13,828 nt of DNA, taken from contig JBJKQF010000077.1 of the NCBI GenBank assembly GCA_046705545.1, positions 1 through 13,828 of the forward strand, written 5' to 3'. The notes beneath the pieces were generated by a model that made no database searches, was not told where the DNA came from, and worked only from the letters and a program-made list of their open reading frames with translations. Shown here piece by piece: positions 7,229 to 13,828 of this stretch (within the stretch, counting starts at the first letter, position 1; every line of letters begins with the position of its first letter). Position numbers and translations under genes: made by a program. This DNA comes from JAMCXS01 sp046705545 (GTDB taxonomy: Bacteria > Acidobacteriota > Terriglobia > UBA7540).

Positions 7229-8674
7229 CTATGCTTCAAAGTTGTATCCTTCTTCACCGTGCTGCGATAAGTCGAGTCCCTGCACTTCATGCGTTTCGGA
7301 AACACGCAGCCCCACCACGGCATCCACCACTTTCAGAATCACCAAAGTTCCCACAATGGCCAAACTCCAGGAAATCAGTACCCCGATTGATTGATTCAGC
7401 AATTGCCCCGGATGGCCATCCACCAAGCCTACCGGGAGCACCTTTCCCTGAGCATTCTTGAAAATCGGGTTGATGGCGCTGGTCGCAAAGACACCGGTGA
7501 GAAGCGCTCCGACCGTTCCCCCCACGCCGTGGACACCGAAGGCATCGAGCGAATCGTCATAGCCGAAGAGGCTCTTCACCTTGGCCACCATGAAGTAGCA
7601 CACCACCCCCGCAATCAAACCGATCGCCAGGGCCGCCATGGGAGAGACAAAACCGGAAGCTGGGGTGATCGCCACGAGCCCCGCGACCGCTCCGGAAATC
7701 ACTCCCAGCACGCTGGCTTTCCCGTTGTGCAGCCACTCTGCCGCTCCCCAGCCAATGGCGGCTGCCGCCGCACCAAAGTGAGTGGCGACAAAAGCACTCG
7801 TGGCAAGCCCTCCGGCCGCCAGCGCACTGCCCGCGTTGAACCCAAACCATCCGACCCACAGGAGGCAGGCCCCGACAAAGCTCAAGACCACGCTGTGAGG
7901 GGGCATCGGCTCTTCGGGATATCCGACTCTCTTTCCCAGGTAGAGAGCGCACACCAGAGCGGAAACTCCGGAGGTGATGTGCACCACGGTGCCTCCGGCA
8001 AAGTCCAGCGTCGGGAAGGCTCCTGCTTGCGCCGCATTGAGAAGGCCTCCCTTCCCCCACACCATGTGCGCCATCGGATCGTAGACAATCAGCGACCATA
8101 GCACCATGAAAACAACCATGGCGCTGAATTTCATCCGCTCGGCGAAAGCGCCGCAGATCAAGGCCGGCGTGATGATCGCAAACATCAATTGGAAGATCAT
8201 GAAAGTTTCAAAAGGAATTGTTCCCGCGTAAGCCGGGTCCGGCGCTGACCCCACTCCTCGAAGGAAGAGATGGCCCAGCCCTCCGATGAAAGAGGTCCCC
8301 GGGCTAAAGCAAAGGCTGAACCCCACAATCGCCCACAAAACCGTAACGATCGCCATGAGCGAAAAGCTTTGCATCAAGATCGACAAAACGTTCTTCTTGC
8401 GGACTAGGCCGCCGTAAAAGAGCGCCAGCCCAGGCCCGGTCATCATCAGCACCAGAGCTGAACAGACCAGCATCCACGCGTTATCCCCGGAGCTTTGCGC
8501 ATCGGCAATTTGCTTCTCCAGTTTCGAAACGCGCTCTTGTGCCACGGCGGGCGTGGTCGCCTCAACAGCAACTCCCCCAGCCTGGGGAGGCGCCGAATGG
8601 GCGAGTTGAGGCCGCGCAAGCATTCCACAGGCAAGCACGCATCCAACGATCAGTGATAGGAAGTGATTTCTCAT
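7229..8674 (-). CDS. amt: Ammonium transporter, Amt/MEP/Rh family
   Basis: An 11-TM inner-membrane trimeric channel that conducts ammonium; 481 residues. Key residues are in place: Trp206 in HMVWG, the Amt signature with Asp224 (DFAGGTVVHITSG), and the pore histidines His232 and His382, spaced 150 residues as are His168/His318 of E. coli AmtB. The cytoplasmic tail GLRVSETHEVQGLDLSQHGE matches the P-II-contacting C-terminal region of AmtB. A signal peptide (about 1-28) is followed by a polar, helical stretch (VAQERVSKLEKQIADAQ) before TM1. This makes the N-terminus about 33 residues longer than the E. coli precursor. The ATG at 8674 has only a distant GGAG. The adjacent glnK supports regulation by nitrogen status. 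Confidence 0.97.
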   Translation of the reverse strand: MRNHFLSLIVGCVLACGMLARPQLAHSAPPQAGGVAVEATTPAVAQERVSKLEKQIADAQSSGDNAWMLVCSALVLMMTGPGLALFYGGLVRKKNVLSILMQSFSLMAIVTVLWAIVGFSLCFSPGTSFIGGLGHLFLRGVGSAPDPAYAGTIPFETFMIFQLMFAIITPALICGAFAERMKFSAMVVFMVLWSLIVYDPMAHMVWGKGGLLNAAQAGAFPTLDFAGGTVVHITSGVSALVCALYLGKRVGYPEEPMPPHSVVLSFVGACLLWVGWFGFNAGSALAAGGLATSAFVATHFGAAAAAIGWGAAEWLHNGKASVLGVISGAVAGLVAITPASGFVSPMAALAIGLIAGVVCYFMVAKVKSLFGYDDSLDAFGVHGVGGTVGALLTGVFATSAINPIFKNAQGKVLPVGLVDGHPGQLLNQSIGVLISWSLAIVGTLVILKVVDAVVGLRVSETHEVQGLDLSQHGEEGYNFEA

Positions 8675-8731
8675 TGAAATCGCTTTACTCCAAGTTGTAA
8701 TTGACTCGACGACAGCAGAAGGGCAAGCGAG

Positions 8732-8760
8732 ATTATAAAGCCAACAATGAATTCAGACCA
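8732..8760 (-). promoter_or_regulatory. Candidate amt-glnK promoter
   Basis: On the minus strand a perfect TATAAT (8737-8732) lies 17 bp from TGGTCT (8760-8755; 3 of 6 to TTGACA). The predicted leader to the amt ATG is about 50 nt. The poor -35 overlaps one arm of the inverted repeat 8756-8762/8798-8804, which would suit an activator or repressor site. I found no acceptable sigma54 -24/-12 element, although nitrogen-control promoters often have one. Confidence 0.4.
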
Positions 8761-8804
8761 GTCCAATCTTGCGAGTTTCCTGCAAAAAGGAGCCGGCACT
8801 GGTC
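8756..8804. repeat. Inverted repeat GACCAGT/ACTGGTC at the amt promoter
   Basis: Perfect 7-bp arms at 8756-8762 and 8798-8804, extended by two more pairs after one mismatch (TC outside the left arm, GA outside the right). The arms are centred 42 bp apart, about four helical turns. One arm overlaps the candidate -35 of amt. Arms of 7 bp at this spacing are expected about once by chance in a region this size. Confidence 0.3.
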
Positions 8805-9041
8805 AGAGCTGCGACTTTACCACGTCCTCCAGCCGTTGGCCTGCCCTGCCTTTCAGGCTTCTATTGAACAGCACAATCTTCTGCACGGAATCGCTTTATG
8901 ATAGGTTGAGCAGCGAAATGGCTGTATGGCACGACTTCAGATAAAGGTGATCCGATAACATGCGGAATCATCACGCGGCTTGCAAAACCTCGCCAATTGG
9001 AAAAGTGCCGGGCTCTCGCACACATGGAGGAGGAAACCATC

Positions 9042-10334
9042 GTGACCAAAGGCTTCAGCAAGAAGTTGCGCCGAAGAGACTTCCTGGGCGCAGCAGCCAC
9101 CACCGCCGGCCTGATGATCATCAAGCCGGGGTTAGTGCGGGGAACGAATGCGAACTCATCGCTCCGGGTCGGCCTGCTGGGCTGTGGGGGGCGCGGCAAT
9201 GCGGATGTAACGGATCTGCTCAACACCGGCAAGGCACGCGTGGTGGCGCTCGCCGACCTGTTTCAGGACCAGATCGACAAGACCAAGGCAAGCTTGCACT
9301 CACTGCAAAGAGCCAAAGGATACGCCGCGATCAATCCGGCGCTGATCTTTCGCGGACCCAAAGCCTACAGGGAAATTGCCTCTAGCAAGGATGTGGATGT
9401 GGTGGTGATCGCGACCCCGCCTTACTTTCATCCCCAACATCTCGAAGCTGCGGTCCTGGCGGGCAAGCACATCTATTGCGAAAAACCGGTTGCGGTGGAT
9501 GTACACGGCGCCAACCGCGTGCTCGATTCCGGCCGGCGCGCCCAAGGGCGCTTGAGCCTGGAAGTGGGCTTCCAGCTTCGGAGTGCTCCGCCTCTCATTG
9601 AGCAGGTCAAGCACATCCACGCAGGCGCCCTGGGAACAATTGCCTGCGGCACAGGCCATTATTTTGCGACGCCTCCCCACCGCCCATCGTGGCCGGGAGC
9701 CTCCCGCGATGAATCCAGGCTCCGCAATTGGATCTATTACCGCGTCCTTTCCGGCGACATCATCGTGGAGCAAAACATCCACGTTCTCGACATGTGGAAC
9801 TGGATCCTCGGAAGCCATCCCGTCAAGGCGGAGGCCTCGGGTGGAAGAAAAGTCCGCACCGATCCGGGCAACGTCTTCGGCCACTACGAAGTGATCTATC
9901 ACTACCCGCAAGGCGTCAAGATGACCTTCAGTTCGACTCAATTCGACAAGGGCTGGTGGGATGTGGGCTGGCGCTTCTTCGGCAGCAAGGGCGTTTCTGA
10001 AACGCACTATTCAGGCCCCATCGCGATTTACGGTGAAGAGGCATGGAGATGGGACACGGAAGCTTCCCCGCTGCGGCCCGAATCCAAGGAATCTTCCCCT
10101 GCCGGCCAGTTTCGCGACAATCTGGCAAAGGCTGACCCAGACAAAAAGAAATCATTTGTGGAGAGCATTCTCAGCGGAAACTATCACAATCAAGCAGCGC
10201 AAGGAGTGGAGGCTGCCTTGACAGCGATGCTGGGCAGGATGGCGGCTTACTCGGGCCAGCAAACTACCTGGGACGGACTGCTGCGGACGAATGAGCGTTG
10301 GAACGATAAGATCGATCTTGACCAGTTCGCCTGA
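9042..10334 (+). CDS. Tat-exported Gfo/Idh/MocA family oxidoreductase
   Basis: A 430-residue NAD(P)-dependent sugar or polyol dehydrogenase-like protein. I place the start at GTG 9042 because GGAGGAGG lies about nine bases upstream; the ATG at 9024 and TTG at 8997 have none. This start gives a classical twin-arginine signal, KKLRRRDFLGAAATTAG (about 7-23), so the protein is exported folded with its cofactor. The Rossmann domain has GLLGCGGRG (residues 44-52). The family EKP motif is E147-K148-P149. The C-terminal domain carries EQNIHVLDMWNW with His247 and Asp250, the usual active-site block. Many relatives in Acidobacteriota, Planctomycetota and Bacteroidota carry such signals. Some act as redox-cycling glycosidases (GH109-like); the substrate here is unknown. 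It is convergent with the RraA-like gene and divergent from amt, so it looks monocistronic. Confidence 0.92.
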   Translation: MTKGFSKKLRRRDFLGAAATTAGLMIIKPGLVRGTNANSSLRVGLLGCGGRGNADVTDLLNTGKARVVALADLFQDQIDKTKASLHSLQRAKGYAAINPALIFRGPKAYREIASSKDVDVVVIATPPYFHPQHLEAAVLAGKHIYCEKPVAVDVHGANRVLDSGRRAQGRLSLEVGFQLRSAPPLIEQVKHIHAGALGTIACGTGHYFATPPHRPSWPGASRDESRLRNWIYYRVLSGDIIVEQNIHVLDMWNWILGSHPVKAEASGGRKVRTDPGNVFGHYEVIYHYPQGVKMTFSSTQFDKGWWDVGWRFFGSKGVSETHYSGPIAIYGEEAWRWDTEASPLRPESKESSPAGQFRDNLAKADPDKKKSFVESILSGNYHNQAAQGVEAALTAMLGRMAAYSGQQTTWDGLLRTNERWNDKIDLDQFA

Positions 10335-10423
10335 CGGTCAATTGCCTGCTCCTTCGAACTTGACCCACGATCTACGACCTCTTTTCATCATCGTGCGGCC
10401 TGGGGAGACAGCATACGACCTTT
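10335..10423. other. Convergent gap with small inverted repeat
   Basis: This 89-bp space separates two converging genes. It contains GGTCAA (10336-10341) and TTGACC (10360-10365), a perfect 6-bp inverted repeat with an 18-nt loop directly after the oxidoreductase stop codon. No T run follows on either strand, so a standard intrinsic terminator is not supported. Confidence 0.3.
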
Positions 10424-11107
10424 TCAAAACCTGCCGTACTTCCGGTAAGCGTCCACTGGATGCACGCCCTCGAGAATCGACTTGCGCACCAGATTCTCCG
10501 TGCTAACCACTTCCTCGGATTTCTCCAAAACCTCCAAGGTGATTTCGCGCGGAATGGCCAGAACTCCGTCCTTGTCTCCCACAATAAAATCCCCCCGGCG
10601 GATGGTAACTTCCCCGACCGTGACCGGCTCGCCGTAGACTTTGATCTTCCACCGTCCCAGCACGTCGGCAGGAGTGCGATACCGGCAGAATACCGGCATG
10701 CCCAGCTTGAGAATGTAGTCGATGTCGCGAGCGCCGCCGTCGATTACCACGCCGCGAGCACCGCGGTATTTGGCCGTCTCACAGGAAAGCTCGCCGAGAT
10801 GGGCGGACACGTTGTCGTGCGCCTGAGTCACAATCACGTCGCCGGACCGAATGTCTCCCAGCATCTGGAGAATCGGAATGTAAACTTCATCCGGGTCGTC
10901 GCTCTGAGTTGAGTCCCCCTCCACCGGCACCGCCACGCCCGTAACGTGCTGGCCCATCTGCAAAGCTTGAATCGAATGCGGGAGCACCTGGCGCCGATAG
11001 CCCATTTCATCCAACACGTCGGAAATGGCTCCGGTGTAGATGACGCCAAAGCGGCGGCAGACATCCTCGATGTCAAAATCCGGAACGGGACTCTTTTCTT
11101 CCTTCAC
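10424..11107 (-). CDS. RraA-like / 4-hydroxy-4-methyl-2-oxoglutarate aldolase family protein
   Basis: A 227-residue cytoplasmic protein of the RraA fold. The start is GTG 11107, preceded by GAGGAGG seven bases upstream. The family core is clear: GELSCETAKYRGARGVVIDG followed by GARD, with Arg127-Asp128 and an acidic residue, Glu106, 21 positions earlier, matching the (D/E)-x20-R-D metal and substrate motif of class II pyruvate aldolases. Known relatives include HMG/CHA aldolase and the RNase E inhibitor RraA. The intact motif favours an aldolase or oxaloacetate decarboxylase-type activity over RNase inhibition, but this is inference. It lies 42 bp downstream of the acyl-CoA synthetase gene on the same strand with no terminator seen between, so the two are probably co-transcribed. 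Confidence 0.88.
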   Translation of the reverse strand: MKEEKSPVPDFDIEDVCRRFGVIYTGAISDVLDEMGYRRQVLPHSIQALQMGQHVTGVAVPVEGDSTQSDDPDEVYIPILQMLGDIRSGDVIVTQAHDNVSAHLGELSCETAKYRGARGVVIDGGARDIDYILKLGMPVFCRYRTPADVLGRWKIKVYGEPVTVGEVTIRRGDFIVGDKDGVLAIPREITLEVLEKSEEVVSTENLVRKSILEGVHPVDAYRKYGRF

Positions 11108-11149
11108 ACGCCAACCTCCTCAGCAAATTCTCTACTTCATCGACCTTCA

Positions 11150-13027
11150 TCAATGCGTCCCAGCCCCGGAAGCTTCCGACTTTGCCGGCGCCGCAGACGG
11201 CCGTCGGGCAAACATTTCCTCAATCAGGTCGCGGTATCGCTCCTCCACAACCGGGCGCTTGACCTTCAGGGTCGCCGAAAGCTCCCCGCTCGCAATCGTG
11301 AACTCCTTGGGAAGCAAGACAATCTGGCGAATGCGCTCGTAGGGAGGAAGATGCTGGCAGGCTTCATCGACTTTCTGTTGGACAAAAGTGCGGACGTCTT
11401 CGCGGCCCACAAGTTCTTCCCGCGTCGTGAAGGTAATGCCCTGCTCGCGCGCATAGCCTTCCAGCGTGGCAAAATTCGGAACAACGAGGGCCCCGACAAA
11501 TTTTCGGGAGTCTCCCAGCACCACAAGCTGCGTAACGTAGCGGTGCTCTTGAAAGAGATGTTCAAGCTTTTCCGGCGATACATACTTGCCGCCGGAAGTT
11601 TTGAGGAGATTTTTCTTCCGGCCCGTGATTGTCAGGAATCCATTCGGGTCAAGAGATCCGAGGTCGCCGGTTTTGAACCATCCGTCCGTGAAGGGACCGC
11701 CGTTTTGATCATTTTGACGGTAATACCCCGGAGTCACGTTAGGGCCGCGAACTAGTATCTCCCGGCCTGTGCGTCCCTCGAAATCCTCGGTTTCATCCCC
11801 CAGCATGACCTCAACCCCTGGAATAACACGGCCCACGGTCCCCAGCTTTACTCCTTCCGGAGTATTGACTGCAATCACCGGAGAGGTCTCCGTCAGCCCA
11901 TAACCTTCGTAAACCGGGATACCGATTGAAAAGTAGAATTCCGCCAATTCACGCCCCAGAGGAGCCGAGCCGGAAATAAACATGCGGAATCGGCCGCCCA
12001 ATTGCCCGCGAATCTTTCGAAACACCAGCCGGTCCGCAACCGTCCGCTTGAGGCGCAAGCCCAAGGGCGGTTGCCGGCGCTTAAGCAAATAGGGAAAATA
12101 CCTCCCTCCCGTGTCAACAGCCCACTGGAATAGCTTCTGCTGCGCTGAAGGAAGGTGCTGAACCTCTTCAGCGACCTTTTCACGGATCTTTTGCAGCAGG
12201 CGGGGAACCACGGCCATCAGGGTAGGCCGCACCTCGCGCAAGTTTTGCGGCAGCGAGTCCAAGCTCTCGGCGTAGGAGATGGAAACACCCCTCGCCAGGT
12301 AATGGAAGTCGATCATCCGCTCAAAGATGTGCGCCAGCGGCAGGATCGACATCGCCACATCGCGGGGGCCGTGATCGAATAGATCGGAGGAGGCCCGAAC
12401 GTTTGAAACGATGTTGGCGTGGGTCAAAACGACACCCTTGAAAACTCCCGTTGTCCCGGAGGTGTAAACCAACGTGGCCGTCTCCTCTGGCCGCACGGAG
12501 AGCGCCTGCGCCCGAAAAGCCTCCTTCGCACCGGCCTCCTCCGCGCCTTCCCGTTCCAAGATTTCCTTCCAGGTCCGCACGCCTGGAATAGCGGGGCCGG
12601 AAGAATCCATTACCACCACAAAGGAAAGGAGGTCCGGCACTCGGGAGCGGACGTTCAGGACTTTCTGCAGTTGGTCGCGAGTCGAGACAATGATGCCCTT
12701 TGAGCCGGAATCGCGGAGAATATACTCGACATCGTCTTCGAGAAGAGTTGAATAGAGTGGGACCGCGATCGCTCCCAGACCCAGAATGGCATAGTCGGCC
12801 AGCGCCCACTCCATGCGATTCTCCGCCAGCAGAGCCACGCGGTCGCCTTCGCCAACACCCATACTCCGGAAGAAGCGCGCCACGGCAGCTACCATGGCCA
12901 GCACCTCCCGCGCGGAGGTCCCGCGATATCTGCCTTCCGATTTCGTGAGGAATACATCCTGTTTGGAACTGCCCTCGACCGCCTGTAAGAACAGTTCATT
13001 CAGTGTACGAAAAGATTTTGAGTCCAT
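11150..13027 (-). CDS. Long-chain acyl-CoA synthetase (AMP-forming, FAA1/FadD15 type)
   Basis: Activates fatty acids with ATP and CoA through an acyl-adenylate; 625 residues from ATG 13027. The frame stays open upstream to 13132, but the homologous region begins with MDSKSFRTLNELF, the usual start in this family, so the shorter form is preferred; its ribosome site is weak. Motifs in order: the ATP-binding loop YTSGTTGVFKG (from Y188), YGLTETSP (376-383), FKTGDLGSLDPNGFLTITGR, LLKTSGGKYVSPEKLE, and the C-terminal lysine region GELSATLKVKRP near residue 588. Domain content and length match the bacterial long-chain ligases related to yeast Faa1p, usually a peripheral membrane enzyme. Likely role is fatty-acid degradation or lipid recycling. 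It leads a probable two-gene unit with the RraA-like gene and is divergent from the urocanase gene. Confidence 0.94.
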   Translation of the reverse strand: MDSKSFRTLNELFLQAVEGSSKQDVFLTKSEGRYRGTSAREVLAMVAAVARFFRSMGVGEGDRVALLAENRMEWALADYAILGLGAIAVPLYSTLLEDDVEYILRDSGSKGIIVSTRDQLQKVLNVRSRVPDLLSFVVVMDSSGPAIPGVRTWKEILEREGAEEAGAKEAFRAQALSVRPEETATLVYTSGTTGVFKGVVLTHANIVSNVRASSDLFDHGPRDVAMSILPLAHIFERMIDFHYLARGVSISYAESLDSLPQNLREVRPTLMAVVPRLLQKIREKVAEEVQHLPSAQQKLFQWAVDTGGRYFPYLLKRRQPPLGLRLKRTVADRLVFRKIRGQLGGRFRMFISGSAPLGRELAEFYFSIGIPVYEGYGLTETSPVIAVNTPEGVKLGTVGRVIPGVEVMLGDETEDFEGRTGREILVRGPNVTPGYYRQNDQNGGPFTDGWFKTGDLGSLDPNGFLTITGRKKNLLKTSGGKYVSPEKLEHLFQEHRYVTQLVVLGDSRKFVGALVVPNFATLEGYAREQGITFTTREELVGREDVRTFVQQKVDEACQHLPPYERIRQIVLLPKEFTIASGELSATLKVKRPVVEERYRDLIEEMFARRPSAAPAKSEASGAGTH

Positions 13028-13073
13028 AATGTAGTGGGCCTTGCCTTCGGAAAACTGCGCCCCGCTCGTGAGA

Positions 13074-13079
13074 ATTCTA
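13074..13079 (-). promoter_or_regulatory. Possible -10 element of the acyl-CoA synthetase gene
   Basis: TAGAAT (5 of 6 to TATAAT) on the minus strand, 47 bp upstream of the ATG at 13027. No good -35 at 16-18 bp. The 176-bp divergent gap 13028-13203 must also contain the start signal for the urocanase gene; TATACG at 13134-13139 is the best plus-strand -10 I see, also without a -35. Confidence 0.2.
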
Positions 13080-13203
13080 GCACAGCCGTCCGGAAAGGGA
13101 CTTGAGGCGCGCGCGAAAGCCACACGGGGCAAGGTATACGAGAGGGTTAGCGAGCTTTTTCTTTATTCGCGCTTCGACTATGATCAACGGCAGAGAATCG
13201 ATC

Positions 13204-13828
13204 ATGGCGCATTCATCTACAACGAAGTACGGCGGGACCTACAAGCCGGTCCATTCGCCGCGTGGAACCAGACTCCGTTGCCAAGGCTGGGCACAGGAAG
13301 CCGCCTTTCGCCTGCTGGCGAACTCGCTCGATGAAGATGTCGCCGGGATTCCCCGTGAGTTAGTAGCGCAAGGAAGCGCCGCCAAGCCCCTGCAGAATTG
13401 GAATTGCTATCATGCCGTTCTCCGGTCTCTCAAGAGCTTGCAGAACAATGAAACCCTGTTGATCCAATCCGGCGAACCGGCAGGCATTATCAAAACTCAT
13501 CCTGAGGCTCCGCGCGTCTTGATATCCGGGTTAAGTTCCGAGTTTGCCCAAACCACAGAAGCTCAGCCTCCTGAAATGGAGAATCTTGCCCTCGCTCTAT
13601 TCGGCCAGGATGCCGCCTGCGGCTGGACGTACGTTGGAAGCCAGCAAGCTACCCATGCAGAATTTGAAACGTTTGAAGCGATAGGAAAAGCGCATTTTGG
13701 GGGCGAGCTCGCCGGCAAGTTGATTGTGTCCGGAGGCATGGGGTCTGTGGGAGGAACTCAGCCGTTGGCGGCTACTCTCGCGGGCGCTGCCTTCCTCGGC
13801 ATCGATGTTGACGCCGAAAAGATTACCC
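13204..13828 (+). CDS. Urocanase-family protein, N-terminal part (3' end missing)
   Basis: The frame is open from ATG 13204 to the window edge (208 codons of about 550 expected). Urocanase hydrates urocanate to imidazolonepropionate in histidine breakdown, with tightly bound NAD. Family marks are SPRGTRLRCQGWAQEAAFRL, a conserved NW, ETLLIQSGEPAGIIKTHPEAPRV, GWTYVGSQ, and the nucleotide-binding glycine block GGMGSVGGTQPLAATLAG (from residue 177). Several blocks depart from the canonical hutU sequence (see findings), so a different but related substrate is possible. An in-frame ATG at 13180 would add eight residues but has no ribosome site; AGAG lies 8 nt before 13204. No other hut gene is visible on this side; partners could lie to the right. 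Confidence 0.85.
   Translation, partial: MAHSSTTKYGGTYKPVHSPRGTRLRCQGWAQEAAFRLLANSLDEDVAGIPRELVAQGSAAKPLQNWNCYHAVLRSLKSLQNNETLLIQSGEPAGIIKTHPEAPRVLISGLSSEFAQTTEAQPPEMENLALALFGQDAACGWTYVGSQQATHAEFETFEAIGKAHFGGELAGKLIVSGGMGSVGGTQPLAATLAGAAFLGIDVDAEKIT

Larger units (their letters stand above)
8675..9041. other. Divergent intergenic region between amt and the oxidoreductase gene
   Basis: No convincing gene lies in these 367 bp; two short plus-strand frames of about 65 codons lack ribosome sites and family-like sequence. The region holds a candidate amt promoter (8732-8760), a 7-bp inverted repeat (8756-8762/8798-8804) and a 10-bp direct repeat AATCGCTTTA (8678-8687 and 8889-8898). A TATGAT at 8897-8902 is a possible -10 for the rightward gene but has no recognisable -35. 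Confidence 0.5.

Noticed and set aside
8781..8799. Possible sigma54 (-24/-12) site for amt on the minus strand
   Set aside because: GG and GC are present, but the space between them is 9 nt rather than 10 and the TGGCAC block is mostly unmatched.
8701..8944. Two plus-strand frames of about 65 codons in the amt-oxidoreductase gap
   Set aside because: There is no Shine-Dalgarno, the composition is unremarkable, and they overlap the candidate promoter elements.
9300..10007. 235-codon minus-strand frame opposite the Gfo/Idh/MocA gene
   Set aside because: It mirrors the real gene in complementary phase and has low-complexity composition.
13028..13132. 35-residue N-terminal extension of the acyl-CoA synthetase
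   Set aside because: The sequence before Met at 13027 does not resemble the family, and normal family homology begins just after that Met.
1..13828. Search by eye for CRISPR arrays, tRNA or rRNA genes, insertion sequences, phage genes or toxin-antitoxin pairs
   Set aside because: None seen. The genes are ordinary chromosomal families, and no cluster of unknown genes suggests a new defence or mobile system.

Overview
The window is dense (about 58 percent G+C by eye) and reads as ordinary chromosomal DNA from a heterotrophic soil-type bacterium. A Tat-exported Gfo/Idh/MocA protein, an exported GH3 glycosidase with a PA14 insert, an NarX/NarL-type kinase whose G2 region reads GELDAARRGPLIIKERV, and three GTG starts together suggest Acidobacteriota. 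That assignment is inference from gene style only; there is no rRNA or other marker here.

Layout from left to right. (1) <1-2399, minus: exported GH3 beta-glycosidase, 3' end outside the window. (2) 2597-3889, minus: 12-TM MFS transporter of the anion:cation symporter type. (3) 4102-6547, minus: two-component operon of a membrane histidine kinase and a LuxR-type response regulator, overlapping by 8 bp and closed by a clear intrinsic terminator at 4001-4035. (4) 6789-8674, minus: ammonium transporter and P-II protein, in the order amt then glnK. (5) 8675-9041: a 367-bp divergent regulatory region. (6) 9042-10334, plus: Tat-exported Gfo/Idh/MocA oxidoreductase. (7) 10424-11107, minus: RraA/HMG-aldolase-like protein, 42 bp downstream of (8) 11150-13027, minus: long-chain acyl-CoA synthetase. 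(9) 13204->13828, plus: N-terminal two-fifths of a urocanase-family protein, divergent from the acyl-CoA synthetase.

Functionally the window is a string of short units: sugar release and uptake (GH3, MFS), sensing (HK-RR), ammonium uptake with its P-II gate, and several carbon-catabolic enzymes (Gfo/Idh/MocA, RraA-like, acyl-CoA ligase, urocanase). Only HK-RR and Amt-P-II are tightly linked by sequence evidence. I see no mobile element, CRISPR array, tRNA, rRNA or phage gene, and no convincing new multi-gene system. The observations most worth a second look are the urocanase homologue, which departs from the canonical family at several conserved blocks, and the RraA-like gene paired with an acyl-CoA ligase.
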